A stretch of DNA of 64,000 bases, taken from contig NC_134767.1 of NCBI RefSeq assembly GCF_050436995.1, forward strand, positions 4,588,001-4,652,000, given 5' to 3'. A program made the translations under genes and the position numbers. Each line of letters opens with the position of its first letter. Position 1 is the stretch's first letter. This document shows, piece after piece, positions 59,401 to 64,000 of this stretch. Below the pieces are notes generated by a model that searched no databases, was not told the origin of the DNA, and was given only the letters and a program-made list of their open reading frames with translations. The stretch is from Anticarsia gemmatalis (lineage: Eukaryota; Arthropoda; Insecta; Lepidoptera; Erebidae).

Positions 59401-62033
59401 TTGACAGTCAAACACTAATTAGTTCTGATGATGAGTTTGAGTCCGTTTTGTATTTATATTCGTTGTTAGTTTATTTGTAAAACAGCTCTCGTTACGGAAG
59501 ATTTAAGTCCCCGATATTTATAACTTAAAAATGGGTGAGACATTTTCTTTTACAAACCTATAATAAATTTAAGGGATGGTTTTACCACTACTGAATAAGA
59601 AGCGGTTAGCTTAACAGTTTGCATTATGTTAGTCTTTTTAATACACTTGCTATAACTTTATCCATCAGATAGGTTATCTAGCACAAATATAAAAGCCGTG
59701 ACTCATACTTTTACAAACTTACAAAATCTTCTGCAAGGTACTTCTCGAAACGGTAAACTCCATAATAACGGTCAAAATAATATCACACGCTTTCATAACG
59801 GCTATCTACATAGAGATAATAAGTCAATGTAATTAATTCAATGAGTTATTTATCAACTACGATCGCCATTAGCTCAGAAATCGTTAAGATTAACATTTAC
59901 GACATAATCAAAGGATATTGCGAAGTAATTGCATGTTTTATTAAGTAAAATAAAACTGTTTTTAATGGTGCGTTAAGGTAGGTGTTTTAGTTATACGAGC
60001 ATGGTTAATAGAAAGCCGGGCTGGTTTCCGACGATTGAAACATTCGCTTTAAGACAACTCTTACCTCTAAATAATAAATAAATAATAATAAACAAGATGT
60101 GACCATAATTAAATCTTCACTATCCCTCATAACTTTCATCAACATCTTTAATTATGGAATTAAATAGTGTCTGTATCATATTATAACTGATTTTGGTGAA
60201 AGTTTACTAGTTGACCCAATGTCAAAATCCCTTTTTTTCATTTTATCTCAAATACATGTGAAATCAACGTAATTATTATCAAGACTTGAAGATATTCTTC
60301 AAATCGTTAATACTACACACGCAAATAATTTACTCCTGTATTTAAAAAAAAACAATTTCTTAAACTTTAAACAGTGCAACATTCGCAAACTACTTTTGTC
60401 CCTTAACATTTCGTACCACAATTCGTCATTGTTCGCAAAAGCAAAACTGTGGCCTTATTCATATCTGCGATGTGTTTTTACGAGCACCTTAAATAGCTGT
60501 TTGTTCCATCTGTCTTTTAGCATTCTCTTAGATGGGATTGCAATCCTTTTGATTTTATTATACTTTATACTTGATTTAATTTTATTAAAACTGACTCATT
60601 GGCGTGGTCGGTAGTGTACACGACTGCTGACGACGACGTCTCACGTTTGATTCCTGGGTTGGGCAAAGATTGATCTTTTCAAATTGATATTAAATATTTC
60701 TCAATAAAAGCCCGGAGATCAGAAATGATAAACCCGTACATGGCAATAGGCTCGCCCCCTATTAATTGGACTAAAATTATAACCAGCAAAAGATGGGTGT
60801 ATTTCATACATCTGTTTCTCTTTAACACAACTCTACTTAGGCGCTTAACACACTGCCCCGCACCACGCAGCGTAGCGCGTGAATGCGTGTTCGAACGTTG
60901 CTTGTAAGTATCTCCGTTTGTATGGAAAACACGCACAGTCTAACACACAGAAAATGCATCCACGCGCGTTCATGCGGATCACGCGCATACACGCGGAGAA
61001 ACATGCACCCCTGCGCGTAGGTGCGGGGCGAGACGCAAGGTATGGCACACCGAATCCCGCAGTGCCGCGCGTGATTTTTATCAAGACTATCGTGATGCTC
61101 AGTACTGCAAGACCACCACAGAGAACGGCGAATAAATGAGAGCCGCCGTGCGTGAATCTACAAAACACACCTACGCGCGTGAGTGCGCAAAAATCCCGCA
61201 CGATGATGCAGATCTGCACTCCCGCAGGAACGCGCGTAGGTGCGTCGACACGCAATATGCAGCATGATGCGGGGCAGTGTGTTAATCGCCTTAATGTAAC
61301 GCAGTCGGGTAAAAAGAGTTTTTTTTTATTTTACTTCCTTTTTTTCAATACTCAATGTTTCAAAGGAGCCCATTCTACAATTGCTAGCATATTTATCTTT
61401 AGTGCAGCTAAATATGTAAATAGTAATAAATCGATTAAGTTATCGATACAAATTGTCATGAACAGACAGACACCCACACAGACCTTCACAAACCTTGGTT
61501 CCTTTATTTATTAAGTTATTGATCATGCAAATTATATTAAAATATTCTGTGTTAACAGCGAACTGTTAATCCAATCAAATAAATTAAATGAACAGAATAA
61601 TTTGTAGAAGTCATTTAGTTCTAGTTACCAGAAAAGATTTTTGATTTCATGTACAAACGTTACAAATCCAGAGAGAAAGAATTGCGAATTTTTCATTTTG
61701 GAGACCAGAATATAATAAAATGTTCCTTTCGAACAAAGCCAATAAGTATTAGTGGCCAAGATATTAAGACTAAACAGTCTCACTAGTCCCCTTCCCACTA
61801 TCTCTCTCTCGCTCTCTCAAGCTCCATAACCATAAAAGAAAAAGCAGTCCAGAAGAAGACTATAACCCTTCTAGGGACCTCTTACCTTAATCATAGTATC
61901 AGAAAGCATACACAGCTGCTTCTGCCGCTCGACGAGGTACTCCAATCTGTGGCAGTTCTCTTTGTGTAGCGCCGTGAAGGTCTCCAGTGACGTGTTCCCG
62001 ACCTGTGTCTGCGGACGAGGGGCTGCTAGGTTC
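53496..62033 (-). CDS. WntA: Wnt ligand, most likely WntA (5' end not certain)
   Basis: Secreted, lipid-modified signalling ligand. Exons in transcript order: 62033-61886, 57705-57585, 55906-55749, 55488-55381, 54800-54654, 54325-54198, 53697-53496, encoding 336 residues plus stop; the first listed exon enters in phase 2. Wnt landmarks: CHRLEYLVERQKQLC, CQHQFRHSRWNC, SRESAFVHALSAAA, ACSRGELNECSCD, WQWGGCSEDIRYG, VNLHNNEAGRR, CKCHGMSGSCSVRVCW (the first serine of GMSGSC is the acylation site in Wnt proteins), DLVYLEDSPDYC, LGTRGRTCNRTSAGLDGC, LLCCGRGYQTRV, CRCRFVWCC, ending HVCN. By motif comparison it is not Wnt1, 5, 6, 7, 9, 10 or 11, the other Wnt genes known in Lepidoptera; WntA is the best remaining fit. 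It is convergent with the deacetylase array. Repeats sit in the two largest introns. Confidence 0.9.
57380..57530 (+). repeat. Degenerate retroposon tail in a Wnt intron
   Basis: ACTTGGCAAAGGTCTACTCC, TTGAGTCCACCTCGCTGGCC and TTTCGAACCATCGATCACTC follow the order of the 49140-49380 family. It ends about 55 bp from the donor of the Wnt exon at 57585-57705. Confidence 0.6.
57706..60848. other. First part of the largest Wnt intron
   Basis: No coding exon could be found that fits the splice phase. Small frames at 58624-58857 and 60396-60614 have no recognisable feature. Introns of WntA are known in butterflies to carry enhancers for wing pattern, but nothing in the sequence alone marks one here. 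Confidence 0.45.
60849..61281. mobile_element. CpG-rich non-autonomous element in a TTAA target
   Basis: Inverted ends CACACTGCCCCGCA / TGCGGGGCAGTGTG, bounded on both sides by TTAA (60845-60848 and 61282-61285). A TTAA target is characteristic of piggyBac-type elements, though the terminal sequence is not the usual CCCT. The interior is strongly CpG-rich (CGCGCGT words) and could be mistaken for a CpG-island promoter. Open frames on both strands (60845-61255, 60879-61139, 61152-61514) have no transposase motif. Confidence 0.7.
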
Positions 62034-63056
62034 CTGGAACAAAGACAATCAAAATCAGTATATATCAATATTCTGTGGTAATATTTGAAACTAATGATTT
62101 TCTTTTCTTTTTGGCATTCATTGCCACTTCAAAGGGATTTAAAATAAGATGTGATCGAAACTGAGGCCGGTATCAGTCTTCATGCCCAACGTGTAACTAA
62201 TTCCATGACATAATTCTGTCATACTATTTCCAGACCTTTGTCTTCTTCAATCCATAAAAAATATGGTATCTTATTCTAAAACCGATTAAGGTCTTCTACT
62301 TTACTCTTTTTAGGTAGCTTCTAATAAAATTTCGTATACTAATCCTTCTATAAAAGTTTCCAAGAAAATAAACTATTCAAAATGTCCATTCTGACGAAAT
62401 CGAAAGTTTAACGTTCAAAGTCCTTTTAAGGCGAAAACACATTTGTTCGTCGAAATAAGCAACAGATTGCACTCCAGTTGTTTAAGTGTTTCCGTTGTAC
62501 AGAAGGTTTGCTGTTAAGTTTTTTTTATATTGTATTCACCTTTATCAGTTGGACAAGGTGCCTATAGCTGTTTATAGGCACCTTGTCAAAAATTGTGCTA
62601 ATCTTATGAGGGAGGGGATTTTCGACTTCTGTGGCGCTCTGGTGGTCGCCACTAGTGCGACGGGCTGTCGTGGGTTGAATTCTCACATAAACAAATATTT
62701 GAGCGATCCACAAAAAGTTGTTCTGTCTGTTCGTTTGTTCGTATGTTTGTATAAGGTCTCGCAAGACAATTCTTAGACAGCGAATAATGAAGTAAAGGCC
62801 AGGTTGAAGGTAGTAGTAGACTATCGTGACTTTTGGTGTTTATCTAGATCAGGATAGTCTGCAACTATTTGAAAGTTATTTGCTGTCTTAGTTTTGCTTT
62901 AATTATTGACTTATTTTACTTTGTCTAAGCATTAGCAGTCAACGGCTGCCGAGATGACGATAACTCCGTCTAAGTACTGGTTAATAGTGTGTAATTGGTT
63001 AAAATGTCGTCTTTGTCTCTGAGTAAAATTCACGGTACGTTAGCTCAACCAGTCAC

Positions 63057-63250
63057 CCCAACTGTATATGTGTGGAACGAAATGTATCCCGTACGCTGAC
63101 TGCAAACACTTGACGAACGACAGTTCCTGGCAAACACAGGATAGTGGTTAGTAAGAAATAAACATAGCTAATTTGCTTGTTTTGTAATAAGTCTCCCAAC
63201 TCGAGTACTAAATGAGTTCCGTGTAATAAAATAACAATGTTGAACATCAT
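63057..63250 (-). CDS. WntA: Candidate first coding exon of the Wnt gene
   Basis: The exon upstream of 61886-62033 must end in phase 2. On the minus strand, the first ATG below the GC-rich promoter candidate is at 63250 (ATGATG, A at -3). Its frame stays open for 64 codons to a GTGACT donor in exactly phase 2, giving ...TFRSTHIQLG joined to NLAAPRPQTQ. The predicted start is hydrophobic (MMFNIVILLHGTHLVLEL), with a second hydrophobic run (YVYFLLTTILCLPG), plausible for a secreted ligand. The donor is only moderate, and no family conservation is expected in this part, so the exon is tentative. Another first exon beyond the window is possible. Confidence 0.42.
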
Positions 63251-63399
63251 CGTGTCGTAAAATGAAAAGCTGCTTAACGTATGAGTACTCTCCAAGAAAC
63301 AATAGCAAAAATATAAGGTAATTAAAAGTCGAGACGTCCGCTCCGCGCGGCCTCCTCCACTCAAATGCGAAATGCCACTCGAATAAAACAAAACTCGCT

Positions 63400-63720
63400 A
63401 TTACCTACCCTCGGCTTTTGTTCCATTTTTGAAAAAATATTCTCTATTCAAACGGACCAATGCGAGGCGGGCGCGGCACGACCGTTGATTGGCCGACGAC
63501 CTCTCAAGTGCAAGTGGAAATAAAAGTGCTTTGGTAAATGAGGCGTGCTGTCTCTTTCGTGCTCATTGAGCGTGTATGGCGTTGTTTCGCCTGGTTTTTC
63601 GTTTTAATTGCAAGCATGAGAGGATGTGTAAAGGGTTGCGGGACCTTGAGTGTTGCACGTGCAACGGAGCTCCGGCGGGGAAGCGCATTCAACGTTTAAA
63701 TAGGGGGTAGGGATTGTTTA
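63400..63720 (-). promoter_or_regulatory. Probable promoter region of the Wnt gene
   Basis: About 300 bp are GC- and CpG-rich against the AT-rich background and hold no dispersed repeat. On the minus strand there are CCAAT boxes (GGCCAATC near 63488), a TATTTAAA word near 63695, and a perfect 14-bp palindrome GTTGCACGTGCAAC (63652-63665) with a CACGTG E-box. It lies directly upstream of the candidate first coding exon. The transcription start is not located. Confidence 0.4.
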
Positions 63721-64000
63721 CGTCATCCATGATGTGAGATGAGATTTGTGTCGGAGTAATCCCGAGTGTTCCCGAGTACCTTACCGAGGTCAATGGTGCT
63801 TCGTGTGTCATTAAGAAGTAATTTTATGTGGATTTTCCTTCGTATTATTAAGAGGTTTTCAGATTTTAATTAGATGGTAGAACCCTTCACTTAGCTAATT
63901 GCAGCTGTAGAGCAAGCTTGATAGTTTTGCGGTAAAACTAGTGTAAGTGGTTTTATAGTCTGGTTAAGGGTTCAGTCTCTTTGAGGGGTAATTAGCTGAC
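63721..64000. other. Upstream flank, no feature seen
   Basis: No coding frame, repeat or RNA gene recognised at the right edge. Confidence 0.4.

Noticed and set aside
60845..61514. Long open frames on both strands (60845-61255 minus; 60879-61139 and 61152-61514 plus).
   Set aside because: They coincide with the CpG-rich TTAA-flanked element, where few stops are expected; no recognisable protein features and no fit to Wnt splice phases.

Overview
The window is nuclear DNA of an insect, almost certainly a moth or butterfly. It is AT-rich, its genes are split by short GT-AG introns, and it carries many dispersed repeats with the familiar endings of lepidopteran SINE and LINE tails. The gene content fits: a tandem array of midgut-type (group V) chitin deacetylases, and a Wnt gene that matches WntA best. 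The species cannot be named from sequence alone.

Layout. (1) 1-21,200: no convincing gene; AT-rich intergenic DNA with MITEs, SINEs and foldback repeats. The clearest are a PIF/Harbinger-like MITE with TAA target duplications (16081-16523), a mariner-like MITE (17419-17607) and a 437-bp foldback (18907-19343). (2) 21,569-49,579: five plus-strand chitin deacetylase-like genes in head-to-tail tandem, at 21688-24545, 27273-33554, 35203-38853, 39832-43650 and 46280-49533. All have six coding exons with intron phases 0,1,2,0,0, a signal peptide and one carbohydrate esterase family 4 (CE4) domain of about 385 residues. Several have a GATA-like site, a TATA box and an initiator just upstream. Repeats sit in the introns and between the genes. 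(3) 49,580-53,495: gene-free DNA between two convergent transcription units, with a 43-bp inverted-repeat element and a 256-bp MITE flanked by a perfect 8-bp target duplication. (4) 53,496-63,250: a Wnt gene on the minus strand. Seven exons are certain; a candidate first coding exon lies at 63057-63250, with a GC-rich probable promoter at 63400-63720.

Function. The five esterase-like proteins are predicted to be secreted, probably by midgut cells, and to act on chitin of the peritrophic matrix. Four keep all the CE4 catalytic motifs that I can check. The third has lost one of the two aspartates of motif 1 by a clean one-codon deletion, and the motif 5 histidine is arginine, yet its reading frame and splice sites are intact. 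It looks like a pseudoenzyme inside an otherwise active array. Genes 1 and 3 are the youngest pair, and their last exon is identical. The Wnt gene is a separate developmental signalling gene that happens to be the neighbour.

Limits: exon borders were read by hand from splice signals, phase and paralogue comparison. Repeat family names rest on termini, target duplications and remembered family features, not on a database search.
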